Notes under the pieces: model-generated
Told to the model about the DNA's origin: nothing
Seen by the model: the letters and a program-made list of their open reading frames with translations, nothing else
Database searches by the model: none
Assembly (NCBI RefSeq): GCF_029024945.1
Contig: NZ_CP118976.1
Location: 1,550,001 to 1,614,000 of the forward strand
Direction of reading: 5' to 3'
DNA from: Staphylococcus succinus
GTDB taxonomy: Bacteria > Bacillota > Bacilli > Staphylococcales > Staphylococcaceae
DNA: 64,000 nt
Made by a program: the position numbers and the translations under genes
Shown: one piece after another, positions 41,090 to 50,826 of the stretch
Numbering within the stretch: the stretch's first letter is position 1
Layout: each line of letters opens with the position of its first letter

Positions 41090-41892
41090 TTTAAAAGTGT
41101 TTTTAAAGCGTGAGGAATACCGTTCTCCCCATTACTTAAAGTAACTTCATCAGCAACAGCTTTAACTGCATCGTTAGCATTATCCATTGCTACTGCATAA
41201 CCAACTACTTCAAGCATTGATATATCATTAGAACTATCTCCAAATGCAATAACTTGTGATAAGTTATAACCTAATTTATCACATAATGCGGTAACAGCAT
41301 TGCCTTTAGATACATCTTTAGCCATAAACTCTAGGAAATAAGGTTTACTCGTTGTAACGTCAACATCCTCATTAAAGTGTCCTGCTAATTCGATATTCAA
41401 AGCCGTAACATTTGGTACATAATCTACACCCATTGCTTTCGGCACTTCTGTTTGAATATAGTCCTTAATATTATCTACGCGTTTCATCGGTAAGCCAGTT
41501 AACTCAGATTCTATATTCATATATTCATGCTCACCTTCATATATGATATAGCCTCCATCATACGTTAAAACGAATAATTTATTTTCTCTGCAGTAATCTA
41601 CTATTAAGTCAAAATTTTCTTTAGAAATTGAGCGACTCACTTCTACTTGCTCATTGCTAACGTTAATTGTCTTACCGCCGTTATAACTGATTACATAACT
41701 ATTATTTTGGTCTAGTTGTAATAATTTTGCTGTCGGTAACATTCCTTCTGTTGGACGACCTGAAGCTAATATCACTTTATACCCCTGACTTTGTGCTTCA
41801 ATCAAATAAGCAGCTGTTTCAGGGCTAACTTCATTATTAGTATTCATCAATGTGTCATCCATATCCATTACTATAACTTTATAATCACTCAT
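41086..41892 (-). CDS. HAD-superfamily sugar-phosphate phosphatase (Cof/YidA type)
   Basis: 268-residue phosphatase of HAD class IIB. Motif 1 VMDMDDTLMN with the nucleophile aspartate, motif 2 ILASGRP, motif 3 with KGNAVTALCDKLG, and motif 4 IAFGDSSNDISMLEVVG. These enzymes dephosphorylate sugar phosphates or flavin precursors, and the substrate is unknown. AAAGGAGA precedes the ATG. It lies 43 nt downstream of thrB and may be the last gene of the threonine transcript. Confidence 0.92.
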   Translation of the reverse strand: MSDYKVIVMDMDDTLMNTNNEVSPETAAYLIEAQSQGYKVILASGRPTEGMLPTAKLLQLDQNNSYVISYNGGKTINVSNEQVEVSRSISKENFDLIVDYCRENKLFVLTYDGGYIIYEGEHEYMNIESELTGLPMKRVDNIKDYIQTEVPKAMGVDYVPNVTALNIELAGHFNEDVDVTTSKPYFLEFMAKDVSKGNAVTALCDKLGYNLSQVIAFGDSSNDISMLEVVGYAVAMDNANDAVKAVADEVTLSNGENGIPHALKTLLK

Positions 41893-41935
41893 GTTGCCTG
41901 TCTCCTTTCAACATCTCTTTATATATTACTATATA

Positions 41936-42856
41936 TTAAAGACGTTGGTACAGTACTTTAGATACTACGCCACTTTCATTGATAGTTACCAATTCAGAAC
42001 GACAATCATCAAACTCGCCTTTGAGCGCCCTTACTAATTCACCACTACGTTCTGGTGCAATAAGCGTAAGTACTGTTGGACCGGCACCACTAATAACTGT
42101 AGCATAAGCTTGATATTGTTTAGCTATATCTTTAATTGACTGAAACTCTGGGATTAAGTGTTGACGATATGGTTCATGAAAGCCATCTTGTTCCATCATT
42201 TTTCCTGCAAGCTCATAATTGTGTTGAATCAATGCACTGATCATAGTATTACTGATTGCACTATTTTGTACGGCCTTTTTATGTGAAAATGTATCTGGCA
42301 AGGTATTTCTGGAATCATCAGTTCGTAGTTCGTATGATGGTATAGTGATAATAATATCTACTTTAGGCGTATCGATATACGAAACATCCGTCACTTTAGT
42401 ATCCGGATTATAATACCCTAAAACAAGACCACCGTAAATTGTTGGCGCTACATTATCTGGATGCCCTTCAAACTCTGTAGCTAATTGAAGTAATTCGTAT
42501 TTAGACAATTCGATATCACCAAAATAGTTAGCAATATAGAGCGCACCAACTAAAGCTGATGCTGAAGAGCCTAACCCTCTCGCAAGCGGAATCTCACTTC
42601 TCATTTCAATATCTAACCCTGGTAAGATGACATCGTATTTGCGTGCAACTTTCTGCGCAATTTGATAAATATAGTGTCTATTATCTGTGGGTAAATCTTC
42701 TACATTAGGTCCAACATGATTAAAACTCCATACACCACTTGTATTTGTTTTTACATCTAAATATAAAAATTTATTTAAAGCCATTCCTATAGAATCAAAA
42801 CCGACACCTAAGTTAGCGGTAGATGCCGGAATTTTTAAATGTAACATGTTGCTCAT
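41936..42856 (-). CDS. thrB: Homoserine kinase ThrB
   Basis: GHMP kinase phosphorylating homoserine, 306 residues. The N-terminal [16 protein letters not shown] and the ATP-binding loop [17 protein letters not shown] are clear, and the C-terminal [10 protein letters not shown] is present. The start follows the thrC stop after one base. Its ribosome site AAAGGGGC lies inside the end of thrC. Confidence 0.97.
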   Translation of the reverse strand: MSNMLHLKIPASTANLGVGFDSIGMALNKFLYLDVKTNTSGVWSFNHVGPNVEDLPTDNRHYIYQIAQKVARKYDVILPGLDIEMRSEIPLARGLGSSASALVGALYIANYFGDIELSKYELLQLATEFEGHPDNVAPTIYGGLVLGYYNPDTKVTDVSYIDTPKVDIIITIPSYELRTDDSRNTLPDTFSHKKAVQNSAISNTMISALIQHNYELAGKMMEQDGFHEPYRQHLIPEFQSIKDIAKQYQAYATVISGAGPTVLTLIAPERSGELVRALKGEFDDCRSELVTINESGVVSKVLYQRL

Positions 42857-42857
42857 G

Positions 42858-43919
42858 CTATAGTGCCCCTTTGATATATTCTAAGATGCTCTTTCTATCA
42901 TTTGGTAAAGGTTTGATAGGATTATCTAACAATGATATCGCTGTGTCAGGATCTTTTAATCCATTACCAGTGAGTACAGCTACAACCTTCTTACCTTGTG
43001 GCAGCTTACCAGCACGGTGTAATTTTATCAATCCAGCTACAGAAGCATTACTCGCAGGTTCACTAAAGACACCTTCTTTACGTGCCATTAATTGATACGC
43101 TTCTAAGATTTCTTCATCTGTAACACTATCAATTAAACCGTTTGATTCATTTAATGCATTTGTCGCTTTATCCCAACTTGCAGGGTTACCAATACGAATT
43201 GCCGTTGCAACAGTATCAGGGTCTTTTACTACTTTGTTTTGAACGATAGGCGACGCACCTTCAGCTTGGAATCCATACATATGGGGTAATGATGTATTAT
43301 CACGTTCATGGTATTCTTTAAAACCTTTCCAATAGGCTGAAATATTACCAGCATTACCTACAGGAATAGATAAAATATCAGGAGCTACGCCGCCTAATTG
43401 TTCTATAACTTCAAAAGCACCTGTTTTTTGTCCCTCTATTCTGTAAGGATTGACTGAATTTACCAGTGCAATTTCCCCATTTTCAGCAACTTCTTTCACA
43501 ATCTCTAAGGCTTCATCAAAATTGCCTTCAATAGAAACAATTTCTGCACCATACATGACAGCTTGTGATAGTTTACCTAAAGCTATTTTACCTTCAGGGA
43601 TAACTACGATTGCTTTTAGACCTGCACGTGCTGCATAGGCAGCCGCTGATGCTGAAGTATTACCTGTAGATGCACAGATCACTATTTTTTTCCCTTCTTC
43701 TTTAGCTTTAGCCATAGCCATAACCATGCCTCTATCTTTAAAAGAACCTGTAGGATTTGCACCTTCATATTTAACATGTAATTCAATGCCAAGCATTTCT
43801 GATAAATTTTCACAATAAACTAATGGCGTGTGACCTTCATTTAATGTTAATTGTGGTGTATTTTCATTTACTGGTAAATATTCCTTGAATTCTTTTACTA
43901 ACCCTTGCCATTTCTCCAT
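42858..43919 (-). CDS. thrC: Threonine synthase ThrC
   Basis: PLP enzyme converting phosphohomoserine to threonine, 353 residues, the short bacterial form. PLP lysine in [13 protein letters not shown] near residue 60. Phosphate-binding glycine loop [12 protein letters not shown]. Other conserved parts are [19 protein letters not shown] and [12 protein letters not shown]. It lies 5 nt after hom. Confidence 0.97.
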   Translation of the reverse strand: MEKWQGLVKEFKEYLPVNENTPQLTLNEGHTPLVYCENLSEMLGIELHVKYEGANPTGSFKDRGMVMAMAKAKEEGKKIVICASTGNTSASAAAYAARAGLKAIVVIPEGKIALGKLSQAVMYGAEIVSIEGNFDEALEIVKEVAENGEIALVNSVNPYRIEGQKTGAFEVIEQLGGVAPDILSIPVGNAGNISAYWKGFKEYHERDNTSLPHMYGFQAEGASPIVQNKVVKDPDTVATAIRIGNPASWDKATNALNESNGLIDSVTDEEILEAYQLMARKEGVFSEPASNASVAGLIKLHRAGKLPQGKKVVAVLTGNGLKDPDTAISLLDNPIKPLPNDRKSILEYIKGAL

Positions 43920-43924
43920 TTTAA

Positions 43925-45205
43925 TTAAACCCCTTCGACTGGATATATTTTCTTAACGATATAACCTGATTCTGTTATTGAAGACTCTGGTGACTCATCT
44001 ATACCTACGATAATCACACCAACTGTATGTGCATCACGTTCTTTGATAGCTAATGATTTATGGAAAGGTAAGTTAGCTTTAATCAATGACTCAACTTTAT
44101 TAAGCTCATCACCATCAGTTTGGACAACAGCATAGTAACTTTCTTTTTCTTTAATTGTCACCGTGTCTTCATCCTCCATCATTTCTTTTGTTGCTTCTGT
44201 TTTCAACTCAAAATGTGGTGGTAACGTGTGTAAATTAGAATCAAAATTTAATGTTACATTTAATAAATCACTCACTACAGCACTACCTGTGGCTAAGCTA
44301 CCTGCACCTTTACCGTAGAACATCGTTTCTCCAACAGCATCACCAATAACATAAATCGCATTAAATTCATCTTCAACAGCAGAAAGTTGATGTGCTTTAT
44401 TGATTAACGTTGGTGCTACAGATGCTTGAACCTCTCTATTTTCATATGTACCTTTACCAATCAATTTGATTTTATAACCTAACTCATCTGCAACTTTGAT
44501 GTCTGATAATTCAACATCACTAATACCGTGTCTTTCTACATCAGACAAATTAATCACTTGGTTAAATGTTAAATATGATGTAATTACAACTTTTCTTGCT
44601 GCATCGACACCTTCTACATCATCAGTAGGATCTGCTTCTGCAAAACCTAGTTTTTGAGCTTCATCTAATGCATCTTCAAACGATGTTTCTTCTTGAGTCA
44701 TTTTACTTAGGATAAAGTTAGATGTACCATTTAATATCCCCATGAATTTACTAATGTTATTGGCATTCAAACCATTATTAATCGCGTTAACAATTGGAAT
44801 ACCTCCAGCAACACTCGCTTCGTATTTCAGTGCTACATCGTTTTCTTGTGCTAAATCTTCTAACACATTCAAATGAACAGCTAGTAAATCTTTATTTGCA
44901 GTAATAACATGCTTCTTCTGACTTAACGCACGTTTCAACCAGTCAACCGTCGGCTCAATGCCGCCCATTACTTCAACAATAATATCAATAGAATCATCGT
45001 TTAAAATTTCATCAATGTCTTCTGTTAAATTATACTTCGATACATTAATAGGTCTTGATCTAGATTTGTCGCGGACTAAGATATGTCTAATATTAATATC
45101 CTTGTCCATTGTGTCTTTAATTTGTTGTCTGTTCTCTTCGATTATCTTAACTACACCTGAACCTACAGTACCTAAACCGAGCAGGGCTACATTTAATTCT
45201 TTCAT
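43925..45205 (-). CDS. hom: Homoserine dehydrogenase Hom
   Basis: NAD(P)-dependent reduction of aspartate semialdehyde to homoserine. It has 426 residues. Rossmann motif [15 protein letters not shown], catalytic domain [15 protein letters not shown] and [15 protein letters not shown], then a C-terminal ACT domain ([20 protein letters not shown]) that normally binds threonine for feedback inhibition. First gene of hom-thrC-thrB. It diverges from the aspartokinase gene. Confidence 0.97.
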   Translation of the reverse strand: MKELNVALLGLGTVGSGVVKIIEENRQQIKDTMDKDINIRHILVRDKSRSRPINVSKYNLTEDIDEILNDDSIDIIVEVMGGIEPTVDWLKRALSQKKHVITANKDLLAVHLNVLEDLAQENDVALKYEASVAGGIPIVNAINNGLNANNISKFMGILNGTSNFILSKMTQEETSFEDALDEAQKLGFAEADPTDDVEGVDAARKVVITSYLTFNQVINLSDVERHGISDVELSDIKVADELGYKIKLIGKGTYENREVQASVAPTLINKAHQLSAVEDEFNAIYVIGDAVGETMFYGKGAGSLATGSAVVSDLLNVTLNFDSNLHTLPPHFELKTEATKEMMEDEDTVTIKEKESYYAVVQTDGDELNKVESLIKANLPFHKSLAIKERDAHTVGVIIVGIDESPESSITESGYIVKKIYPVEGV

Positions 45206-45360
45206 AACTTCATTCCTCCGATTGTTCTTCTAAAAAATACAAGTGTACAGTTGAAAAATACTTGAATATGGTATAGTATAAATTCATTCATTATTTTTGT
45301 AAAGGTTGAATATTTAAATCGTATATCTATACTATCACTCTCGTGATAAAAACTAAACAA

Positions 45361-45375
45361 AATTTTCTGATTTTT
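45361..45375. promoter_or_regulatory. Possible CodY-type box before aspartokinase
   Basis: AATTTTCTGATTTTT matches the CodY consensus at 12 of 15. It lies 20 bp before the aspartokinase start and could act as a roadblock. Only suggestive in such AT-rich DNA. Confidence 0.35.
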
Positions 45376-45395
45376 TAGAAAGGTTGTATGTCACT

Positions 45396-46763
45396 ATGAA
45401 AGTAGCGAAATTTGGAGGAAGTTCTGTTTCTAATGCAGAACAAATAAAAAAAGTATTAAATATCGTCAATTCGGACGATGATAGAAAGATTATTGTTGTT
45501 TCTGCACCAGGTAAACGCCATAAAGAAGACGTCAAAACAACTGACTTACTGATACGTCTATACGAAAAAGTCATTGCAGGTTTAGACCATATTTCTAAAA
45601 AAGAAGAAATTATGCAACGTTATGCTGATATTATTTATGAATTAGAAATGCATGATAATTTATTGTTCACTATTGATAAAACGCTAGAACATTACATCAA
45701 GACATTAAAAAATAAACCTTCTCGTTTATTAGATGCGCTACTCTCTTGTGGCGAGAATTTCAATGCCCAACTCATTGCTGAATATAATAATAGTCAAGGT
45801 ATACCTACGCGTTACATTTCACCAGGTGATGCGGGTATCACAGTTACCGATTTACCACAAAACGCGCAAATCTTAGACCATTCTTATGAAGATATATACC
45901 AATTAAGAGCGTATAAAGAAAAATTAATTATTCCAGGATTTTTTGGTATTTCAAGACAAAACTATGTTGTAACATTCCCTCGTGGTGGTTCCGACATTAC
46001 TGGTGCAATTGTTGCACGAGGTGTAAGAGCTGATTTATATGAAAATTTCACAGATGTCTCAGGTATATTTAGAGCAAACCCAACTATTGTAAAACACCCT
46101 GAAGTCATTGATGAAATTACCTATAGAGAGATGCGCGAGTTATCTTATGCTGGCTTTGGTGTATTTCATGATGAAGCACTGCAACCATTGCATAAAGATA
46201 GAATTCCTGTCGTTATAAAAAATACAAATCGTCCTAACGATACAGGTACTTTTATTCGCCATGATAGAGAAATCAATTCGAATAATATCGTCAGTGGCAT
46301 CAGCTGTGACAAAGACTTTACAGTACTAAATATTAAAAAATATTTAATGAACAGACAAGTTGGATTTACACGTAAAATACTTGGCGTGCTTGAAGATTAT
46401 AATATTTCATTTGATCATATGCCTTCTGGTATAGATAGTATAAGTATTATTATGCGTTCAAAAGAAATTCAAAATCGCGAAGAACAAGTGTTAAATGATA
46501 TCCGTAAAAATTGTGATGTGGATGAATTAAGCGTTGAACACAATTTAGCTATACTCATGATTGTTGGAGAAGGCATGCATAGAATTGTCGGTACTGCGAA
46601 TACAATTACCCATGCCCTTGCAGAGTCTAATATCAATTTAAAAATGATGAACCAAGGCGCTTCAGAAATTTCAATCATGTTCGGTATCGATGTTACTGAT
46701 GCTGAAAAAGCAGTTAAAGCTACATATGAATATTGTTATAACGGCGAATGTTTGAAATTGTAA
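45396..46763 (+). CDS. lysC: Aspartokinase
   Basis: ATP-dependent phosphorylation of aspartate, the first step to lysine, threonine and methionine. It has 455 residues, the monofunctional form with KVAKFGGSSVSNAEQIKKV at the start, FTDVSGIFRANP and YREMRELSYAGFGVFHDEAL in the kinase domain, and two C-terminal ACT domains (ISFDHMPSGIDSISII; GEGMHRIVGTANTI). Divergent from hom, so the gene products act in one pathway. AAAGG is rather far (12 nt) from the ATG, so translation could be weak or assisted. Confidence 0.95.
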   Translation: MKVAKFGGSSVSNAEQIKKVLNIVNSDDDRKIIVVSAPGKRHKEDVKTTDLLIRLYEKVIAGLDHISKKEEIMQRYADIIYELEMHDNLLFTIDKTLEHYIKTLKNKPSRLLDALLSCGENFNAQLIAEYNNSQGIPTRYISPGDAGITVTDLPQNAQILDHSYEDIYQLRAYKEKLIIPGFFGISRQNYVVTFPRGGSDITGAIVARGVRADLYENFTDVSGIFRANPTIVKHPEVIDEITYREMRELSYAGFGVFHDEALQPLHKDRIPVVIKNTNRPNDTGTFIRHDREINSNNIVSGISCDKDFTVLNIKKYLMNRQVGFTRKILGVLEDYNISFDHMPSGIDSISIIMRSKEIQNREEQVLNDIRKNCDVDELSVEHNLAILMIVGEGMHRIVGTANTITHALAESNINLKMMNQGASEISIMFGIDVTDAEKAVKATYEYCYNGECLKL

Positions 46764-46767
46764 AACT

Positions 46768-46833
46768 AAAATCCTTCAAATCGTAAGTGTCTTGATTAAA
46801 ACAAGACTTTTGTTAACGATTTGAAGGATTTTA
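46768..46833. terminator. Long two-stem bidirectional terminator
   Basis: AAAATCCTTCAAATCGT pairs with ACGATTTGAAGGATTTT (17 bp), and a second stem GTCTTG/CAAGAC sits inside. It lies between convergent genes, and its right edge includes the stop codon of the gene at 46831. Confidence 0.85.
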
Positions 46834-47418
46834 TATAGCTTTCTTTTCTGAATTTAACGCTTGATTTATACGTTCATCACCAACAACTAAACGTAATATT
46901 ACAAATTGATAATAACTCAAAGAGTCAATAACACTACGATAATTAGGTATCTGATGATAATCAATCGGATCTAATAACTCATACATTAAAACAATCTCAG
47001 GTTTCACATAATCAACATCCCATTTGATTGAGTGGAAATAAATATGTTTCTCTGGCATGCGTATATTATGATTCCATCTAAACATCCAATCACCATCTTC
47101 AACATCATATATAATAACTGTCATGATTAATTCATTTTGATCAAAAACATTGGCATGTGTAATCTTAGAGAACTCTATTTCAGAAAAGTCTGAAGTGCTC
47201 TGTGTTTCATCATATAAATTTATATGATATGTTTTGGGGATATACTTTAATACTTCAGCAAGAAATTTTCTTTCAACACTGATATCTACTTTACCGTCTA
47301 AATTAAATTCATCATGTAAAAATAATTGCTTAGCGACCTCGCCATTATATTTAAATAGATTACCAACTTTTTCGTTTAATCTATTAACAAGCGTTTTAAC
47401 ATTTTTATTATTGTTCAA
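46831..47418 (-). CDS. Uncharacterised 195-residue protein, CRE-controlled
   Basis: Soluble protein that I do not recognise firmly. Its C-terminal half (WNHNIRMPEKHIYFHS, KPEIVLMYELLDP) has the general look of the C-terminal part of aminoglycoside nucleotidyltransferase-like proteins, where a PEIVLLYK motif follows a substrate loop. This is weak and no complete catalytic motif is seen. TTG at 47418 has GGAGGTG 5 nt upstream. A perfect CRE at 47437-47451 overlaps its promoter region, so CcpA should control it. A DeoR-like sensor gene lies just upstream on the same strand. Confidence 0.65.
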   Translation of the reverse strand: MNNNKNVKTLVNRLNEKVGNLFKYNGEVAKQLFLHDEFNLDGKVDISVERKFLAEVLKYIPKTYHINLYDETQSTSDFSEIEFSKITHANVFDQNELIMTVIIYDVEDGDWMFRWNHNIRMPEKHIYFHSIKWDVDYVKPEIVLMYELLDPIDYHQIPNYRSVIDSLSYYQFVILRLVVGDERINQALNSEKKAI

Positions 47419-47436
47419 ATGAGCACCTCCTCTAAA

Positions 47437-47451
47437 AGTAAGCGTTTCCAA
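47437..47451. promoter_or_regulatory. Catabolite-responsive element (CRE)
   Basis: On the minus strand it reads TTGGAAACGCTTACT, matching the CcpA consensus WTGNAANCGNWNNCW at every position. It lies 19 bp before the TTG start of the gene at 46831-47418, a position suited to repression. Confidence 0.75.
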
Positions 47452-47526
47452 TAATATACATTATATAATTTGTAGTTATAATTTTCAACGTATTACTCAC
47501 ATATTTGAAAACTATTTTATATGTTA

Positions 47527-48003
47527 TTAAAAATAACCAATAAACATGTAGTCACTTAATGATTCTGTATTTAAAAACTCTGGCCGATTCACAATCAACG
47601 TATCGTTTGCATTGTTATATAATGTCAGTTGAAGCTCTGCAACTTCCGGTATAGATTGGTATAGCGCATCCTCAATCATATACGGCACAGCCGCAAAGTA
47701 ATAACAAATTTGATATTTTGAAAAAGTTTGTACAACATCCGGACCGACAATAATATGATATGTGCCATTTACCACACCGTTAGGTAAAATAATATTAAAA
47801 TCAGTGTACTTAGCTACATATTTAATAATATCAGTTGAATAGCTTATCACAGAAATTTTAGTTCCTGTCTCATATAAATAATCAATTATCTTATAAGCAG
47901 TAGGATGATTATCGAAAGCGATAATTTCACCTTTCTTTATTTGCTGCATTATTTGCTCGAGATAATTTTTGATAGCACTCAAATCATTGTCCCCCATCTT
48001 CAA
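47527..48003 (-). CDS. DeoR-type sugar-sensor domain without DNA-binding domain
   Basis: 158 residues (or 151 from TTG at 47982, which has GGGGG 8 nt upstream). The sequence matches the C-terminal sensor half of DeoR-family regulators: GEIIAFDNHPTAYKIIDYL for the phosphate loop, TKISVISYSTDIIKYV, NIILPNGVVNGTYHIIVGPD and ISTUS-like end positions. The N-terminal helix-turn-helix found in DeoR regulators is absent and no coding remnant of it was seen upstream. It may be a sugar-phosphate-binding or isomerase-like protein, or a decayed regulator. Confidence 0.55.
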   Translation of the reverse strand: MKMGDNDLSAIKNYLEQIMQQIKKGEIIAFDNHPTAYKIIDYLYETGTKISVISYSTDIIKYVAKYTDFNIILPNGVVNGTYHIIVGPDVVQTFSKYQICYYFAAVPYMIEDALYQSIPEVAELQLTLYNNANDTLIVNRPEFLNTESLSDYMFIGYF

Positions 48004-48283
48004 CGTATCTTTTGTACCCTTATTATATCTATTAATCCCCCTAAGTGTAAACGAAATTCATCCCTAATATTAACATTCAATGTATAGAAAAATATATTTA
48101 TGACATTTATATATAGTCACTTTTGAAAATACTAATTATACAACAACTTTAAAATTGATTCTATTCTAATAAAAGCCATATAATCAATATATATAACAGT
48201 TTAAAAAATTGTATTTGTACTACTATGTATAAAAGAGTAAAATAAACTGTATCAATAAATTTAATAAGATTAGGATGATCACC

Positions 48284-49147
48284 ATGTTTCTTCTATTCAT
48301 TTTACTAGTAATCATTATTTTACTCATTATTGTTGCTATTATTAACCACCGTGTTATGCAACAAAAATTGGATACAGAAATTTATGCTAAAGACCAATTG
48401 GTCACTAAAATAAGTACGGTTACACGTGAAAACACGCACTTAAAAAACCAAATGTTACGCATTGATGGCAATAATGATACACATCACCACGGCTTAAGAA
48501 AAGCTAAGCAAGACTTATACGAAATTTTAGAGCAATATAAACAAGAAGGCAAAATTCAACACTATGCTATTATTGCAACAGGAAATCTTGCAGTAAAACA
48601 TCCGCTTTTTGAATTTGCACGAACATTTGATTATGTTGTTATTTCAGAAAAAGGTATTTTCAACATTAACGTGAAAAACTGGAAGCAAAAAACTTTCTAT
48701 CACTTTACTGTAGATCCAACTTTAGAAAATCAACCTAATAAAGAGAACACAGTAAACCAAACAGTGGGTCGCTATATCGCAGAGCAATACCACAGCCAAT
48801 TCCAATCTTCAAATAAAGCAACATATACATTTATAGAACGCATCAAAAATAACTCAGTTATTTTCGATTTCTATAATTATGATCCTTATGAGCAAGCAGC
48901 CAAAAACACCAAAGAGTTAGAAGCCAAAATAGCTGAACGTCTTAATCACAATATCAAAAGTATTGGACTTGTATACTTTACAGATGGTAGCGTGAATCTA
49001 ATCGATGGTCCTACGGTCAGAGAAGAATATGCTGAAACTGTTTCTTCTAAGTCTTCACTTAAAGAAATCATTGGTGGAACGATTAACGAAGCTGAGGAAG
49101 CTTTAACGAAAGAACAATACGATAAACTTGTAGCGCGTTTCCACTAA
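48284..49147 (+). CDS. Membrane-anchored NERD-like protein
   Basis: 287 residues: an N-terminal membrane helix (MFLLFILLVIIILLIIVAII), a heptad-like linker near residues 30-75, then a domain resembling the nuclease-related NERD fold (FARTFDYVVISEKGIFNINVKNWKQK). The canonical NERD active site ends in ExK; here the glutamate is replaced by asparagine (NVK), so nuclease activity is doubtful. AGGA lies 8 nt before ATG 48284. It is convergent with the anchored nuclease gene nuc, with a strong shared terminator. Confidence 0.65.
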   Translation: MFLLFILLVIIILLIIVAIINHRVMQQKLDTEIYAKDQLVTKISTVTRENTHLKNQMLRIDGNNDTHHHGLRKAKQDLYEILEQYKQEGKIQHYAIIATGNLAVKHPLFEFARTFDYVVISEKGIFNINVKNWKQKTFYHFTVDPTLENQPNKENTVNQTVGRYIAEQYHSQFQSSNKATYTFIERIKNNSVIFDFYNYDPYEQAAKNTKELEAKIAERLNHNIKSIGLVYFTDGSVNLIDGPTVREEYAETVSSKSSLKEIIGGTINEAEEALTKEQYDKLVARFH

Positions 49148-49150
49148 CTC

Positions 49151-49206
49151 ATAAATACATTAAACCCCCGATGCCAAATACAGCATTGGGGGTTTAATGT
49201 ATTTAT
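49151..49206. terminator. Bidirectional terminator between NERD-like gene and nuc
   Basis: AAATACATTAAACCCCC / GGGGGTTTAATGTATTT, 17-bp outer stem with inner GATGC/GCATT pairing. Confidence 0.9.
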
Positions 49207-49265
49207 AATGTGCAACCTTGAATATAGATTGTTTAAATCGTGCAAATGAATTTAGAAAATATTTT

Positions 49266-49796
49266 TTAACTCCACAAATTTAATTTATCACTTTTAGCTT
49301 GTCGTTCAGCTTTTTGGAATATTTCTCTGTACTTACCATTCGGTGCAAAATATTTCTCACGGGCTAAGCCATTTTTCACCATTTGTTCATTATACATCGT
49401 TTTTTTATCTAACCAAACATAGGCTAAAATCCTACCATAACGATCTTCTTTTTCTTTATCAAACTCTAAAAAAACATCTTTATCAGTTAAATGTTTCTTA
49501 GTATAATTTGAAGCTTCTTTCCCATAAGGCTGTACCGGTGTATTCGGTTTAACTGTTTCTGGCGTATCAATCCCTATTAATCTAACCTTTAATTGCTCAC
49601 CATTTTCATCTTTAGCAACTAACGTATCTCCATCTACTACGCGTTCAACATGTACCTTTTCCGTTTGATCAGGACCAGCTGCTGAATTAGAACTATTCCC
49701 TTGAAACGGACCACTATGATTAATAAATTGAAATGCTAAAACACCTAAAATAATAATACCAACAACTAGCGTTGTCATTTTCTTTGTCGATTTCAC
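49266..49796 (-). CDS. nuc: Membrane-anchored thermonuclease (Nuc2 type)
   Basis: Ca-dependent staphylococcal nuclease of 176 residues. An N-terminal membrane helix (MTTLVVGIIILGVLAFQF) anchors it with the catalytic domain outside, as in S. aureus Nuc2, and no cleavable secretion signal is evident. Catalytic residues correspond to R72 (VRLIGID), E80 (DTPET) and R122 (DRYGR), with R-E spacing as in the classic enzyme. Calcium-binding aspartate in VVDGDT. GTG start at 49796 with AGGTG 5 nt upstream. Confidence 0.94.
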   Translation of the reverse strand: MKSTKKMTTLVVGIIILGVLAFQFINHSGPFQGNSSNSAAGPDQTEKVHVERVVDGDTLVAKDENGEQLKVRLIGIDTPETVKPNTPVQPYGKEASNYTKKHLTDKDVFLEFDKEKEDRYGRILAYVWLDKKTMYNEQMVKNGLAREKYFAPNGKYREIFQKAERQAKSDKLNLWS

Positions 49797-50020
49797 TGTT
49801 GCACCTACTTATATAGAATTGTCCAAATCATCATATATAAATTCATTTAAACCGTCAAGAGCCAAATATAATTTATTTTTCATTTCAAGTATCACTTTAT
49901 TATTAAATTATAAGTAATCATCGTTCAGGCTAGTTCAAAATCAGGACACAAATCCATGACACTATTTTATTTTATAAATATTTTTCTCATGCTATAATGT
50001 GAGTGATAGGAGTGAACAAT

Positions 50021-50212
50021 TTGACTATGGCTAAAGAGAATATGATTACTACCATTGCAATCGTGATTGCAATTATTATAGGCTTGATTTTACAATTTCA
50101 ATTTCAACTACCCCCTATAGTTTCAGCTGTTGTAGCGATATTTTTAGGTATATTTATTGGTTTTATCATTATTTTAATCCAATCACTGATTACGAAAAAA
50201 AAGAAAAAATAA
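50021..50212 (+). CDS. Small two-helix membrane protein
   Basis: 63 residues with two hydrophobic helices (ITTIAIVIAIIIGLILQFQF; IVSAVVAIFLGIFIGFIIILI) joined by a Pro-Pro turn, ending in five to six lysines. Function unknown. TTG at 50021 has AGGAGTG 6 nt upstream; ATG at 50027 is the alternative. TATAAT at 49993-49998 is a good -10. A terminator follows directly, so it is probably monocistronic. Confidence 0.75.
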   Translation: MTMAKENMITTIAIVIAIIIGLILQFQFQLPPIVSAVVAIFLGIFIGFIIILIQSLITKKKKK

Positions 50213-50218
50213 CACGTC

Positions 50219-50250
50219 CTGCCGCATACCTATGTCGGCAGTTTTTATTT
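50219..50250 (+). terminator. Terminator of the small membrane protein gene
   Basis: CTGCCG / CGGCAG stem followed by TTTTTATTTT. Confidence 0.92.
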
Positions 50251-50282
50251 TCTAAATTTAATGCTACTTTTAAAATCACATA

Positions 50283-50324
50283 AAAAAAGTTACATATTAA
50301 AGCCAGTAGACTTTGTATGTAACT
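50283..50324 (-). terminator. Terminator of the 65-residue gene
   Basis: AAGTTACATA / TATGTAACTT outer stem, AAAG/CTTT inner stem, followed on the minus strand by TTTTTT. Confidence 0.82.
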
Positions 50325-50344
50325 TACTGATACCCATAATGATA

Positions 50345-50542
50345 TTAAACATTTTTTATAAATGTGAGAAAGGCACTAAAAGCTTGCTCATTCGCCGAAA
50401 ATGTACGTTCTTCAATTTCATGAACAGTTGATGTTAATAATTGATAGTCTGCTACTTCATCGTCTTTTAAATAAGCATTAATACTACTTTCTAACTCTTC
50501 TAATGAACTTGCCTTTATCGTACTTAATTTAATTTCTTGCAT
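50345..50542 (-). CDS. Small conserved protein of unknown function
   Basis: 65 residues: MQEIKLSTIKASSLEELESS and on, alpha/beta in pattern (strand, helix, strand-rich C-terminal part ending in FLTFIKNV). The size and layout recall Cse60/DUF2758-type small proteins, but I cannot confirm. GGGGG lies 8 nt before the ATG and it has its own terminator, which supports a real gene. Confidence 0.65.
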   Translation of the reverse strand: MQEIKLSTIKASSLEELESSINAYLKDDEVADYQLLTSTVHEIEERTFSANEQAFSAFLTFIKNV

Positions 50543-50826
50543 CGTTCATTCCCCCTTATAATGTCATATGAAGATGAATTATAACTATCATACTACGCAC
50601 AGTTGCGTCATACAATTAAAAACAATATGCTTAAACTGACAACCCATATACAACAACTTTAAATTTATCTGTAGCTATTCATCACATAGCTAACGAAATC
50701 AAAAATAAAACTCTTCTTAACTGAATTTGAGCAACTAGCGTTTAATGACTGATTGTTAAGCTATCCGGCATCACTATATTTTTAATAGACAGTATAGTTC
50801 GTCTTTTTTAATTATATAGAGTTAAA
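50543..50826. other. Spacer without recognisable gene
   Basis: AT-rich. It should contain the promoter of the 65-residue gene near its left end. Nothing else seen. Confidence 0.4.

Noticed and set aside
45206..45383. T-box or lysine riboswitch in the hom-lysC gap
   Set aside because: The 178-bp gap lacks the T-box core and L-box helices; only a short TATCAC/GTGATA hairpin is present.
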